Shown: positions 1 through 8,751 of the stretch, piece after piece
How the letters are laid out: every line of letters starts with the position of its first letter
Numbering within the stretch: position 1 is the stretch's first letter
DNA from: a virus
Length of the DNA stretch: 64,000 nt
Reading direction: 5' to 3' (one strand)
Virus record (IMG/VR): IMGVR_UViG_3300014911_000002
Span: 25,380-89,379 of that record
The notes under the pieces: model-generated
The model's database searches: none
What the model was told of the DNA's origin: nothing
What the model saw: the letters and a program-made list of their open reading frames with translations, nothing else
Translations under genes and position numbers: made by a program

Positions 1-263
1 CGTTCAATTATCTTCTTATCTGCAAACGGTTCGTTCATTAAATATGGACAGAACTTGCCATCAAATTCGGGATCGTATTCTGCTATATCGTTGAGTATTT
101 TCTCGTATAAATCATCTTGCATATATCCTGGATGTTTGTAATGCCAGGATGAACGGTACGGGCACATTATGCATCGAGCATTGCAAACGGAAGTTGTCAT
201 AATTTGAACAAGATTGAGCCGTCTATGTGGTAACCATGGAATGAATCCATCATTATAAGGCAT
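1..263 (-). CDS. Radical SAM domain protein (3' end beyond window)
   Basis: The N-terminal 87 residues of a minus-strand gene whose C-terminus lies off the left edge. It starts with ATG at 263 and carries a CNARCIMC motif near residue 31, the CxxxCxxC ligand set of radical SAM enzymes that binds a 4Fe-4S cluster and cleaves S-adenosylmethionine. The following HYKHPGY and a second Cys-Pro-Tyr stretch resemble the SPASM/Twitch group that matures peptides or modifies cofactors, but the substrate cannot be read from this fragment. It overlaps the end of the preceding glycosyltransferase gene by 11 bp, so the two are probably co-transcribed. Family call is firm; function is open. Confidence 0.8.
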   Translation of the reverse strand, partial: MPYNDGFIPWLPHRRLNLVQIMTTSVCNARCIMCPYRSSWHYKHPGYMQDDLYEKILNDIAEYDPEFDGKFCPYLMNEPFADKKIIE

Positions 264-1020
264 AAAGATCACCTATAAATTTCAGACATCGTTCCAAGTT
301 TTCCTTATAGCCAGCAAGACCTCTTTTATCCGTGCCCACATGAAGAACATATGGAACGACATTAGGCTGCTCTGGTCTCCAGCCAAACCAGTGATGTTCT
401 TCTGTCATTGGTTTGAATTTATATCCAGCAAGGGCAATAGAGACTGCAAATTCATTATGATGCATGTCATCTACTGTATTCGGACTCTTCAATTTCTTTT
501 GGTGGAACAATGTATAAGCTGCTAAAAAATCATCTTTTATCTTCTTTTGGATGCCATGCCTGATTATCAAGAAACCATCGTTTATTGGTATAGCATCTTG
601 TGGCTTATTGAAGCGTTTTAAAGCATCCTTCCAAGCTTTGTTGTCCCAAGTTGGCTTAATCTTACCCTTATATCTAAAACACGGTTCTTCTCTTGCAGAG
701 TAATCAAAATCACCAAGAAGCTCTCTTATATCTCGTAATACCAGAGTATCACAATCAAGGAAAATCAAATCATCTGCATCAATGTCACATATCTCTATTT
801 TGTATTTAAAGTTCGGTAGCTCTAAGTTTCTATAAAACTCATCTCCAGGTCTTATTTCAGCATATCTCTTTAAGCTCCAGATCTTTGAGGTCTTTCTTGG
901 CTTTGGATTTACAATAAGAACAACCTCGTCACGATCAACAAATCTATGAAGTGTCTTCAGTGAATTTTTTGCTTGAAAATAAAAGTCAAATGAATCTGGA
1001 AGAGTATATACAACTTTCAT
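253..1020 (-). CDS. Glycosyltransferase, GT8-like / nucleotide-diphospho-sugar transferase
   Basis: 255 residues, soluble, no signal peptide. The stretch DLIFLDCDTLVLRD near residue 85 contains a DxD motif in the hydrophobic context typical of GT-A fold enzymes, where it holds the metal and nucleotide sugar; INDGFLII near 145 is the usual downstream acceptor-side motif of GT8-like proteins (N-D/G-F/V). The gene overlaps the methyltransferase gene upstream and the radical SAM gene downstream by a few bases, so it sits in a four-gene operon with a GT2 enzyme. Likely use is sugar transfer to virion protein, DNA or the host surface. Substrate unknown. Confidence 0.7.
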   Translation of the reverse strand: MKVVYTLPDSFDFYFQAKNSLKTLHRFVDRDEVVLIVNPKPRKTSKIWSLKRYAEIRPGDEFYRNLELPNFKYKIEICDIDADDLIFLDCDTLVLRDIRELLGDFDYSAREEPCFRYKGKIKPTWDNKAWKDALKRFNKPQDAIPINDGFLIIRHGIQKKIKDDFLAAYTLFHQKKLKSPNTVDDMHHNEFAVSIALAGYKFKPMTEEHHWFGWRPEQPNVVPYVLHVGTDKRGLAGYKENLERCLKFIGDLYAL

Positions 1021-2429
1021 TTAAACTCAAGCCCAAATTTATCAAGTCTTTGGGTATAACCTACTCTACGTCTGGCCATCTTTACATACTCTGGATTTAA
1101 TTCTATGCCTATATAATGTCTTCCAAGTTTTTTCGCTACAAGACAAGTTGTTCCTGAGCCTGCGAATGGGTCTAATACTATTCCGCTGTCCCAACCTGCA
1201 CCGCATCCGCAATCTGTCCAGCCTACAGTAATATGCTCTCTTGCTATCATCCTTACACATTTGCATTCCGCCCCTTGATATCTCTCCTTATTTTGTGCCA
1301 TTTTTCCTTTATTACTCCCTCCTTTTGCGGTAATTCTTCCTAACTTAATTATCCTCTCTCTTGCCTTCCCACATTTCTTACAAATCCACTGAGGGCAGGC
1401 TGCTTTTATCATTGGTTCTACAAGCCTTTGAGGGAAAGTGGCAAAGTGGGCATCAGGAAATGATTCTGTTGGTATGCTCCAGACATCACCAGGATTCTTT
1501 CCTAACTTTCTGCCTTCAGCCAATTCTTTATACCATTTATCTTGTCTCGAAGCCGTTATACCGCTGAAATATAAGCCGCTGTCGTCCTTTCTTCTTTCTG
1601 GATTATTGAACGCCTTCGCTCTTTTGAATGTAGAAGGGGCAAATGGCACTCTCACAGCGTCCAAATCAAACCAGTATTTATCAGATTTTGTGAGCATGAA
1701 AACTGGCTCATAGGAATTAGTGAATCTATCTTTTGCACTTGAAGGCATATGATTCGGTTTGAACCATATAATAATATTACGAAGTATCCAACCTTGTTCA
1801 TCCACCATATGTAAGATGAGTCGGTAATTTTGCATGCACAGTGACTTTCTTGGAATACCTTGATTCTCAATCAGATCATTACTCCTCAAACCAGCACTTC
1901 CAATCCGCTCTTCATAACCTGGGGCAATATTTTCGTATATTTTCCCGCTGCCGCTCTTCGTCGCATAGTTATCACCATGATTCCAAAACATTACTCCGGT
2001 TGGTTTCAGGACCCTCTTAAGTTCAGCAGTGATTTGGAGGAGATGTTCTATGTACATATCAAGCGTTGGTTCAAGACCGAGTTGCCCGTGCCATGCTCCA
2101 CATTTTTTACAAAAGGACGACCTAGTGACCCTATTATGATAGCCAACGAATTCTCTAAAATTCTCTTTGCCCTTGATATTGAATTTTTCTTTGGCAAAAT
2201 CAGTTTTTCCGCCGGACGCATTGGGTCTTTCCGTTTCAACAATTTCCCATTCGTGTTCACAATCTGGGTTTCCACCCCACACCTTGCAAGTTGCCTCTCC
2301 ATAATCCCGCAAACCCCAATACGGCGGACTCGTAATAATGCAGTCTACTGAATCTGATGGCATCTGCTTGAGAACCTCGAGAGTGTCACCGCAGATGATT
2401 TTATCAATAAATTGTTCTATCTCTCTCAT
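1017..2429 (-). CDS. DNA methyltransferase (beta class, N4-cytosine/N6-adenine type)
   Basis: About 470 residues from the ATG at 2429, which directly follows the stop of the upstream gene; an in-frame TTG at 2465 is an alternative start. The catalytic motif IV (TSPPYW, about residues 33-38) comes before the SAM-binding motif I (LDPFAGSGTTCLVA, near the C-terminus), which is the beta-class order. SPPY is most common in N4-cytosine enzymes, though N6-adenine enzymes also have it. Two cysteine clusters (CKKCGAWHG and CKKCGKARE with a later CKC) suggest inserted zinc ribbons. No partner restriction endonuclease is visible, so protection of viral DNA from host restriction is the likely role. Confidence 0.88.
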   Translation of the reverse strand: MREIEQFIDKIICGDTLEVLKQMPSDSVDCIITSPPYWGLRDYGEATCKVWGGNPDCEHEWEIVETERPNASGGKTDFAKEKFNIKGKENFREFVGYHNRVTRSSFCKKCGAWHGQLGLEPTLDMYIEHLLQITAELKRVLKPTGVMFWNHGDNYATKSGSGKIYENIAPGYEERIGSAGLRSNDLIENQGIPRKSLCMQNYRLILHMVDEQGWILRNIIIWFKPNHMPSSAKDRFTNSYEPVFMLTKSDKYWFDLDAVRVPFAPSTFKRAKAFNNPERRKDDSGLYFSGITASRQDKWYKELAEGRKLGKNPGDVWSIPTESFPDAHFATFPQRLVEPMIKAACPQWICKKCGKARERIIKLGRITAKGGSNKGKMAQNKERYQGAECKCVRMIAREHITVGWTDCGCGAGWDSGIVLDPFAGSGTTCLVAKKLGRHYIGIELNPEYVKMARRRVGYTQRLDKFGLEFK

Positions 2430-2430
2430 T

Positions 2431-3234
2431 TTATCTCGGCTTATCCTGATATTTATCCCATCCAACTATAGGCCATATTTTCCACTTATTCCAGAAATAC
2501 TCTATGGCTTTACGACCGTCAAATTCATATGAGAGAGAACCATAAGGGAAAGGTCTTGGGTCGTGAATCACATATTGGCGTGTATACATATAGCATTTAA
2601 TTTCTTTAAGCTTACATTGAAGAAAGAAATCCAGCCTATCTCCCTTCCATGAAAAGTTATTGTCCCACCTTACCTTTTCGTATACATCCATAGGCAAGAC
2701 CATAGAATGCAAACACTCATCTGTCTCTACAAAATCCATCTTGAATGTCTTTGCAAACTCAAATGGGATTGGATATTTCTTCACACAAGGTCTTCCGTTT
2801 TGAATGCCAAATATATATTTCATCGAAGCATGCCTAAATGATTTATAGTAGTTGTCATACCAAGCTACAGATGTAATTGTAAGTTCTCCTTGTCTTCTTC
2901 GTTCTTTCACAAACTTAAGAAGAGTTTCAATAATACCTGCTTCTTTGAAATAAATATCATCATCTAGATGCATTAAGAATTCTGTATCGCAAGCATCTGC
3001 TATTAGATTATTCGATTCACAACATCCTATTTTTCTATCGGCTATGTCTAGATAGATATCTGCTTTCTTCTCAGCCCATGACATATCCACTTCATTCGTA
3101 AAGGCTTTGGTGTTGTCGAGAATTATAAGCTTATATGGAATCTTTACAAATCTCTCAAGAGATGCCAAACACCGTTTTAGGACTCTTGGACGCCCGCATG
3201 TTGCTATACCAATAGAAAGTTCTGGAGATGCCAT
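2431..3234 (-). CDS. Glycosyltransferase family 2
   Basis: GT-A fold enzyme of about 267 residues. The start SIGIATCGRPRVLKRCLASL is a standard GT2 opening, and MHLDDDIYF near residue 92 is the metal-binding DxD. The C-terminal half (WKGDRLDFFLQCK) matches the region holding the catalytic base in GT2 enzymes. I chose the ATG at 3234 because GAGAGGT lies just upstream; the longer form begins with TTG at 3246. It is the first gene of the glycosyltransferase/methyltransferase/radical SAM operon and is preceded by a dispersed repeat. Donor and acceptor are unknown. Confidence 0.82.
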   Translation of the reverse strand: MASPELSIGIATCGRPRVLKRCLASLERFVKIPYKLIILDNTKAFTNEVDMSWAEKKADIYLDIADRKIGCCESNNLIADACDTEFLMHLDDDIYFKEAGIIETLLKFVKERRRQGELTITSVAWYDNYYKSFRHASMKYIFGIQNGRPCVKKYPIPFEFAKTFKMDFVETDECLHSMVLPMDVYEKVRWDNNFSWKGDRLDFFLQCKLKEIKCYMYTRQYVIHDPRPFPYGSLSYEFDGRKAIEYFWNKWKIWPIVGWDKYQDKPR

Positions 3235-3248
3235 ATTACCTCTCAACC

Positions 3249-3380
3249 ACCCTCAAATTTTGCGTTTAAACGTGTCTAGAATGGTCGTAGAGACGAGTTT
3301 TCGTCGAACGAATAGTAACATACTTGTGCGAGAAAAACTCGTCTCCTCGTCGATTTTAGACGCGTTTAACGCGATATTTT
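3249..3380. repeat. Dispersed palindromic repeat, copy 1
   Basis: About 130 bp built as nested imperfect inverted repeats: outer arms GCGTTTAAACGTGTCTA and TTAGACGCGTTTAACGC, inner arms around AGAGACGAGTTTT and AAAACTCGTCTC, and a core CGAATAGTAACATACTTGTG at 3309-3328. The same design occurs near 13.6, 35.9 and 40.8 kb; this copy is inverted relative to those. It fills the gap between the GT2 gene and nrdG. A long hairpin or a MITE-like mobile sequence would both fit. Confidence 0.8.
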
Positions 3381-3383
3381 ATT

Positions 3384-4070
3384 TCACCTGATAATGCATC
3401 TCTGAACGTAATATTCTGCACGTTTTTTAATCATTTGTAACTCATCGTCTGTGAATTCTCTAATGTTCTTTGCACGTTTCGGATTCAATGCTTTCGTAAA
3501 TTTAAACCGCTGGAGAGCATATAATCTTGCTCCCTCGATATATTTCGCTATCTCCTCGATATCATCCATATCAAGAATTCCTCTGCCGATGGTCGTTCTA
3601 AATTCATAATCTAGATTGCTGTTCATCAACAGCCTTATGCTTTCCTTTATATCATTTATATTTACATCAGCACAAGCGATGTCTCGGTATTTCCCAAATG
3701 GACCTTTTATATCCATAGCTATGTAATCGACTAAATCCTGTTCGATAAGTTCCTCCAGCATTCTAGGATTAGAACCATTTGTATCAAGTTTGATTAGAAA
3801 ACCCATCTCCTTGATTTTCTTCAGGAAAGAAGGGAGATCTTCTTGCAATGTTGGCTCGCCACCTGTTATTACAACACCACTGATTTTCCTACGACGTCTG
3901 CCCAAGAAATCTAATATCTCTTTCTCGGAATAGACACCATCTTTTTGAGCTATAAGTTCTGGATTATGACAATAAAAACAACGGAAATTACATCCCTGAG
4001 TGAATATAACCGCTGCAATCTTCCCTGGATAGTCAATCAGGGAGGTCTTAAGAAGGCCGCCTATTCTCAT
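3384..4070 (-). CDS. nrdG: Anaerobic ribonucleotide reductase activating protein, radical SAM
   Basis: 228 residues. GCNFRCFYCHNPEL near residue 27 is the CxxxCxxC radical SAM motif in the form seen in NrdG and other glycyl-radical activases; the GGEPTLQ motif near 72 contacts SAM. The protein should generate the glycyl radical on NrdD, whose gene lies directly upstream and overlaps by 4 bp (ATGA). The opening GGLLKTSLIDYPGKIAAVIF is characteristic of the NrdG/anaerobic-activase family in archaea. Together the pair gives the virus an oxygen-sensitive source of dNTPs and points to a strictly anaerobic host. Confidence 0.92.
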   Translation of the reverse strand: MRIGGLLKTSLIDYPGKIAAVIFTQGCNFRCFYCHNPELIAQKDGVYSEKEILDFLGRRRRKISGVVITGGEPTLQEDLPSFLKKIKEMGFLIKLDTNGSNPRMLEELIEQDLVDYIAMDIKGPFGKYRDIACADVNINDIKESIRLLMNSNLDYEFRTTIGRGILDMDDIEEIAKYIEGARLYALQRFKFTKALNPKRAKNIREFTDDELQMIKKRAEYYVQRCIIR

Positions 4071-6163
4071 GTTGATATCTTAAACGTCTTTCTCAGCTTA
4101 AATTCAGAACGCTTTCCTTTGTTCCATTGATCAACGGGTCTAAGGTATCCAACGATTCTTGAATAGACCTCACAATGGCTTCCACATTTTGGACACTGTT
4201 CATGCTCGCCAGAAATATAGCCATGATTTGGACAGACACTAAATGTCGGAGTGATCGTGAAATAAGGAAGCCTGTAGTTATAACAAATAGTCTTCACTAA
4301 ATCCTTTACAACAGAATGATCAGGTATCTGCTCGCCTATGAAGAGATGAAGAACAGTTCCACCAGTGTATTTAGTCTGAAGTTCATCTTGCAAATCTAAT
4401 GCCTCGAATATATCATCGGTATAATTTACCGGAAGCTGAGTAGAATTAGTATAGAATGGCTCCGCTCCTTTCTGATATTCTTCCTCGTTTGCACAAATTA
4501 TGTCATCGTAGCGTTTTTTATCTAACAATGCAAGCCTATAAGATGTTCCCTCTGCTGGAGTAGCCTCAAGATTATAATTATTGCCAGTCTCTTTTTGATA
4601 TTCCACTAACCGGTCACGCATATAATCTAGAACTTTAAGAGCAAATGAGCGTCCTTCCTCTGTTGCTATATTGCCTATTCCAAGATTCAAACAAGCTTCG
4701 TTCATTCCAATTAAACCGATAGTCGCAAAATGATTCTTCCAGTATTCATCAAATCTGCTTTTTATATTCCTGAGATAGAATTTAGCATATGGATATAAAT
4801 TCTTATCTGTTAGACGCTCAAGAACTTTACGCTTGATTTCGAGGCTTTCCTTCGCCAAATCCATCATCTTTCCCAATTTCTCAAAGAATTCATCTTCATT
4901 CTTAGATAAATATCCTAGACGCGGCATATTTATGGTAACTACTCCGATGCTTCCAGTTAGTGGGTTCGCACCGAATAATCCGCCACCCTTTCGTCTTAGA
5001 TGCCTAGTATCTAATCTCAATCTACAGCACATACTTCGTGCGTCTTCTGGCTTCATATCCGAGTTTATAAAGTTGGCAAAATAAGGAATGCCGTATTTTG
5101 CAGTTGCTTTCCAAAGTGGTTCCAACACCTCATTATCCCAATCGAAATCTCTTGTTATATTATAGGTTGGTATTGGAAAAGTAAATACTCTTCCTTTTGC
5201 ATCGCCTTCTAACATCACTTCCATGAATGCCCGATTGAGCATATCCATCTCGTCTTGAAAATCACTATAGACGTCTTTCTGAGGCTCACCGCCAATTATT
5301 ACCGGAAAATCAGATAAATAAGATGGAGGCTGAAGATCGAGAGTCAGATTTGTGAAAGGAGATTGAAACCCTACTCGCGTTGGTATGTTAATATTGAACA
5401 GGAATTCCTGCATAGCTTGCTTTACGTCATTATAATTTAGCCCATCATATCTGATGAACGGCGCAAGAAGAGTATCAAAATTAGAGAATGCTTGAGCACC
5501 AGCAGCCTCGCCCTGGAGGGTATAGAAGAAATTCACAACTTGGCCTATGGCGCTCCGAAAGTGTTTCGCGGGTTTGCTCTCTATTTTACCTTTTGCGCCT
5601 TTAAAGCCTACCTGCAGTAAATCAAGCAAATCCCAACCAACACAATAAACAGATAGCATTCCCAAATCATGAATGTGGAAATCTCCGGATACGTGAGCAT
5701 GCCTAATTTCTGATGGATAAATTTTATTCAGCCAATAAGTCTTACTCACCTCTGATGATATATAATTGTGTAAGCCCTGCAAAGAATATGTCATATTAGC
5801 ATTTTCTTGAACTTTCCAATCCCTGCCTTCAATGTATTCATCCATAATGTTTATGTTCATCTTTTCTGCGATTTCTCGCATCTGTCTGTGCTGATCTCTA
5901 TAAAGTATGAAAGTTTTTGCAGTCTCTTTATATCTTGATGAGAGCAAAACTTCCTCTATTATTTCTTGAATCTCTTCAACAGTTGGGACTTTATGTTGAA
6001 TGGTTTCCTCGGCCAATGACAAAACCTTTAGCATTAGGCGCCTTGCTATAGATTCCTTTTGGATTTCTCCGCAGCTTTGGCCAGCCTTTAGTATCGCCTC
6101 AGTTATCTTTTCGGGTTTAAATCGCACTATCCTACCATCGCGCTTTCTTATACTCTTGAACAT
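4067..6163 (-). CDS. nrdD: Anaerobic (class III) ribonucleoside-triphosphate reductase
   Basis: About 698 residues from the ATG at 6163, chosen because AGGTGAT lies 4 bp upstream; an in-frame GTG at 6172 is the longer option. The N-terminal ~90 residues (KRDGRIVRFKPEKITEAILKA) form an ATP-cone allosteric domain. The C-terminal zinc site (CPNHGY, CPKCGSHC) is followed by RIVGYLRP, where the glycine near residue 672 would carry the stable radical. The central region TRHLRRKGGGLFGANPLTGSIG is conserved in the family. It reduces NTPs to dNTPs for genome replication and depends on NrdG, encoded next. Full length, no damage seen. Confidence 0.95.
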   Translation of the reverse strand: MFKSIRKRDGRIVRFKPEKITEAILKAGQSCGEIQKESIARRLMLKVLSLAEETIQHKVPTVEEIQEIIEEVLLSSRYKETAKTFILYRDQHRQMREIAEKMNINIMDEYIEGRDWKVQENANMTYSLQGLHNYISSEVSKTYWLNKIYPSEIRHAHVSGDFHIHDLGMLSVYCVGWDLLDLLQVGFKGAKGKIESKPAKHFRSAIGQVVNFFYTLQGEAAGAQAFSNFDTLLAPFIRYDGLNYNDVKQAMQEFLFNINIPTRVGFQSPFTNLTLDLQPPSYLSDFPVIIGGEPQKDVYSDFQDEMDMLNRAFMEVMLEGDAKGRVFTFPIPTYNITRDFDWDNEVLEPLWKATAKYGIPYFANFINSDMKPEDARSMCCRLRLDTRHLRRKGGGLFGANPLTGSIGVVTINMPRLGYLSKNEDEFFEKLGKMMDLAKESLEIKRKVLERLTDKNLYPYAKFYLRNIKSRFDEYWKNHFATIGLIGMNEACLNLGIGNIATEEGRSFALKVLDYMRDRLVEYQKETGNNYNLEATPAEGTSYRLALLDKKRYDDIICANEEEYQKGAEPFYTNSTQLPVNYTDDIFEALDLQDELQTKYTGGTVLHLFIGEQIPDHSVVKDLVKTICYNYRLPYFTITPTFSVCPNHGYISGEHEQCPKCGSHCEVYSRIVGYLRPVDQWNKGKRSEFKLRKTFKIST

Positions 6164-6172
6164 GGATATCAC

Positions 6173-6448
6173 CTAAGAACCTTGAATCCACGTACCACTT
6201 TCGTCATCCTTAACTAATGTAATGGAGAATGACGCACTTGGTTTTTCTTCAAGCAATTGTTCCAACCTTGCAATATCATTTGCTTCTATAGCGCTAAGGA
6301 TCTTCTCAAAGATATCCTTTTTGCGCGAATCGTAATTAATAGTTGGGTCTGGAGATTCCAATACACTTACAAACCTGATGAATGCGTGAGGGCACATATC
6401 GAACAGCATTGTACCTACCGCTGCTAATTTTACCTTTTCGTCGACCAA
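6173..6448 (-). CDS. Hypothetical protein, 91 aa
   Basis: A small acidic protein with a predicted helical centre (KKDIFEKILSAIEANDIARLEQLLEEK) and a C-terminal beta-like stretch. It starts with TTG behind GAGGTGAT, which overlaps the stop of the 51-residue gene upstream, and ends one codon before the nrdD region, so it may be translated with it. I do not recognise a family. A role beside the reductase is only suggested by position. Confidence 0.6.
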   Translation of the reverse strand: MVDEKVKLAAVGTMLFDMCPHAFIRFVSVLESPDPTINYDSRKKDIFEKILSAIEANDIARLEQLLEEKPSASFSITLVKDDESGTWIQGS

Positions 6449-6457
6449 TTCATCACC

Positions 6458-6613
6458 TCAAAAATCTTTTTTCAATCTCAGCAATGTATCTAATGCTAAG
6501 TCACGCATATATCTTATGTTCTCCTTTTTATCACTAGACTCGATTTCAACTGCATAGTTGGGAAGTACAATTCTAAAGCTACGCTTCACTTCTTTTGTTT
6601 CCTTCTTTGGCAT
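6458..6613 (-). CDS. Small protein, 51 aa, unknown
   Basis: A short ORF with ATG at 6613 and GGAGGTG 7-13 bp upstream. It reads MPKKETKEVKRSFRIVLP at its start and has a basic N-terminus with a charged helical C-terminal half (MRDLALDTLLRLKKDF). The opening could be one strand of a ribbon-helix-helix-like or DNA-binding fold, but that is a guess. It overlaps the 60-residue gene upstream by 35 bp, and its stop overlaps the ribosome site of the next gene. Confidence 0.55.
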   Translation of the reverse strand: MPKKETKEVKRSFRIVLPNYAVEIESSDKKENIRYMRDLALDTLLRLKKDF

Positions 6614-6761
6614 TCCTAAACACCTCCAACCACATATCTACATCTCCAACTCTATCTGTTATTTTGGCATCAGATCCTGCAATCAGCTTTATGAACTCGA
6701 TGCGTTCTTTATCGTTCTTAAACCTTACTACCGCCTTATCATATCTTATGGATATTTTCAT
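6579..6761 (-). CDS. Small protein, 60 aa, unknown
   Basis: ATG at 6761 with GGAGGTG at good spacing. The beta-rich start MKISIRYDKAVVRFKNDKER and charged body give no family I recognise. The 35 bp overlap with the next gene is long, but both have strong ribosome sites, so both are probably translated. It belongs to the run of small accessory genes upstream of nrdD. Confidence 0.6.
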   Translation of the reverse strand: MKISIRYDKAVVRFKNDKERIEFIKLIAGSDAKITDRVGDVDMWLEVFRNAKEGNKRSEA

Positions 6762-6771
6762 AATGCACCTC

Positions 6772-6930
6772 CTAATCAGATTTCAAGGAAAAAACTGAAA
6801 TATCGTCTATATTGTACTCAAGCTCATTTCCATCAGCTGTTCTTATCTTTAGTATGTTGTTACAAAAATAAAAGTATAGGACATCAAGTGTTTCATTCTC
6901 TCCAGATTTTAGAACGAGGACGCATTTCAT
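6772..6930 (-). CDS. Small protein, 52 aa, unknown
   Basis: ATG at 6930 overlaps the stop of the HAD-like gene in an ATGA arrangement, which implies coupled translation. The sequence (KCVLVLKSGENETLDVLYFY, then ILKIRTADGNELEYNIDDI) alternates beta strands with turns and resembles a small beta-barrel, SH3- or LSm-like in texture only. No motif identifies a function. Confidence 0.55.
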   Translation of the reverse strand: MKCVLVLKSGENETLDVLYFYFCNNILKIRTADGNELEYNIDDISVFSLKSD

Positions 6931-7352
6931 TTCCATTCTTCATAGGAAGGGTGACTTCTCACATATATTATCTTTGCATGAGTACGTTTTCGAAGTTCCT
7001 TTACAATGGTTGGGTTATCTTCAAAGAAGACATCAATGTTTTTGCTGTTTATTACGCTGGCTTTCTTTATTGCTGCAAGCTCTGGGGATAGTTCTGTTCG
7101 CTTATTGCCTATGAAAATGATATCACACTCGATGTTGTGGAATTCAAGCCAAGCTTTAGTTACATCCGAGAAGATCGTTGGTCTGGCTGTTATTATAATA
7201 ATTTTATCATCTGGTGATGCAAAATCCTTTGGATTTAATTGAAGAGGCGCTTCAAGGAAAAACAAGCGCTTTATCGATTCGGGAATAATTAGATTAGATG
7301 CCCAAGCTAGATATCCGCATACTACGCCATCCAAATCAAATCCAATATTCAT
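6927..7352 (-). CDS. HAD-superfamily hydrolase (5'-nucleotidase/phosphatase-like)
   Basis: About 141 residues. Motif I is FDLDGVV at the N-terminus (the first Asp is the nucleophile in the family), motif II is IITAR near residue 55, and the acidic motif IV is FFEDNP near 109. The cap is very small, as in phage-encoded deoxynucleotidases and polynucleotide-kinase-type phosphatase domains. The ATG at 7352 has GAGGTG 6 bp upstream and overlaps the preceding stop (ATGA); the longer GTG start at 7361 is less likely. It could trim nucleotide pools or DNA ends. The substrate is not visible. Confidence 0.75.
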   Translation of the reverse strand: MNIGFDLDGVVCGYLAWASNLIIPESIKRLFFLEAPLQLNPKDFASPDDKIIIITARPTIFSDVTKAWLEFHNIECDIIFIGNKRTELSPELAAIKKASVINSKNIDVFFEDNPTIVKELRKRTHAKIIYVRSHPSYEEWK

Positions 7353-8110
7353 GGTTTGCACCTCATAAATAAATGTATGGGCTTCTTATTATAAACTAGA
7401 AGATTTGCTACTAATCTGCTATCACGACTACTAGTTGTATATGATAAGAGGGTTTGACGTGACCCAATCTTCTTCTTTCGTACAGTTTTTATTTTCCACA
7501 TTATATTTAATATATCATCAAAATCTAAATCCCCATAGCTGCTCAAATGATTGAGCAATGATAATGCGTCATTTCTATAATATGCCCAAATGGAGTTGTC
7601 GAATATTATTTCCATTGCTACAAAACCTCTTTCACTCGATGCGATATAACCCATTTCATAATCATGTGGTGATTTAAAGCCGAAATATCTTGATTCTACC
7701 TCATCTATAAATTTTAATATTTGTAGTACACCGTCCAGTTCTCTGAACATCACTGAAACATCATCTAAGAAATGCATGGTCTTTTGCTTCCTTCTGTGAA
7801 TGCCAATTGTGTGAGACGCCATGGGTTCTAGAATGAAAGAATGGAGAGGCGAGCGGTGTTCTTTATCTCGAGATATTTCTGAAAGCATTCGGAAGAATAT
7901 CGGCTGTCTTTCAAAAGAGAATATCTCGATGAAATTATCTGACTCCGTATCAGCTATGGCATAGTCGAGGTCTTTGTTATCGTGAATTAAATTTGTCCGA
8001 AACTGTCCGATTATCGGATAAATGACAATATCATTAATAACCCCAATTGGATGACCAAAGCGTATTTCATCACTCTCAAGAAGTGCTGCAATATACTTCA
8101 TATTAGTCAT
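7349..8110 (-). CDS. Hypothetical protein, about 253 aa
   Basis: Soluble mixed alpha/beta protein without a motif I recognise. Several ATG codons could start it (8110 or 8101); neither has a clear ribosome site, and 8110 overlaps the upstream stop. It ends with an ATGA overlap onto the HAD-like gene, so the pair is co-translated. Its make-up (many Ile, Phe and Ser, few Cys) resembles the unrecognised proteins at 25-27 kb, but I cannot show homology by eye. Confidence 0.6.
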   Translation of the reverse strand: MTNMKYIAALLESDEIRFGHPIGVINDIVIYPIIGQFRTNLIHDNKDLDYAIADTESDNFIEIFSFERQPIFFRMLSEISRDKEHRSPLHSFILEPMASHTIGIHRRKQKTMHFLDDVSVMFRELDGVLQILKFIDEVESRYFGFKSPHDYEMGYIASSERGFVAMEIIFDNSIWAYYRNDALSLLNHLSSYGDLDFDDILNIMWKIKTVRKKKIGSRQTLLSYTTSSRDSRLVANLLVYNKKPIHLFMRCKP

Positions 8111-8594
8111 AGAATAAAGCAAGTGTACGCAACATTATTTCCTGCTTCAATAACTCATCCCATAAAAGCCCTTCACTTGCGGCTATACGTCTAAGACGTT
8201 CCAACGTTTTTTCATCCCTTATCGGAATATCTACATCCTTGAATATCATATCTATATAGTCTTCTCGAAATGTTAATAAGTCAGAGAGCGCATAAATATT
8301 ATATGCAATTTCTCTTGCAATTTCTGATGCTGTTGATATCCGCTTTAGTGTTGATTCACTTCTATTTACACGTCTATTTTCAAAGGAATCAATAATTCGC
8401 TCTTCGATTAATGTGGACGCAATATCTTCAATATCTTTATTATCACCGACTAGATACACTATAATAGATTTTTCTTTAGGTACCCATCCTAGATAAGACG
8501 CATCCGATATTTTCTCAAACGCATCCATAATATAACTGCATGTGATTATACTCGGTTTATAACCAAGATGGAGTACAACCTCATTAACTCGCAT
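8103..8594 (-). CDS. Hypothetical protein, 163 aa
   Basis: ATG at 8594 is preceded by GGGAGGTAA. The N-terminal half looks beta-rich, and the C-terminal half is strongly helical and charged (STLKRISTASEIAREIAYNI, then DEKTLERLRRIAASEGLLWD). The latter helices could form a small helical bundle or winged helix. No catalytic motif is visible. It lies between a small cysteine protein and the 253-residue gene in one operon. Confidence 0.6.
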   Translation of the reverse strand: MRVNEVVLHLGYKPSIITCSYIMDAFEKISDASYLGWVPKEKSIIVYLVGDNKDIEDIASTLIEERIIDSFENRRVNRSESTLKRISTASEIAREIAYNIYALSDLLTFREDYIDMIFKDVDIPIRDEKTLERLRRIAASEGLLWDELLKQEIMLRTLALFYD

Positions 8595-8751
8595 TTACCT
8601 CCCTCCGTTTCACTTGTATGACATAACATCCCGGGCACATCCGATGAATTTCACGAATACAATGATCGACATCATCATTTTTTGACCAAAAGAGCACTCG
8701 ATGTCGTTTCCCCATCCAACCGATTATACATTCATAGCAGATATCACTCAT
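8584..8751 (-). CDS. Small zinc-finger-like protein, 55 aa
   Basis: A short ORF whose ATG at 8751 overlaps the end of the sulfatase-like gene by 8 bp, with GAGAAAGGT as ribosome site inside that gene. It has CYEC near residue 5 and CPGC near 41, with an added His-Cys in between, so it could bind one zinc ion. Such proteins often mediate protein or nucleic acid contacts. It is one of at least nine tiny Cys-pair proteins in this half of the window. Confidence 0.55.
   Translation of the reverse strand: MSDICYECIIGWMGKRHRVLFWSKNDDVDHCIREIHRMCPGCYVIQVKRREVNAS

Noticed and set aside
3107-3391. Plus ORF of 94 aa
   Set aside because: Antisense to the GT2 gene and completed by repeat copy 1; no ribosome site.
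6558-7091. Plus ORF of 177 aa
   Set aside because: Crosses four minus genes that have ribosome sites and ATGA overlaps.
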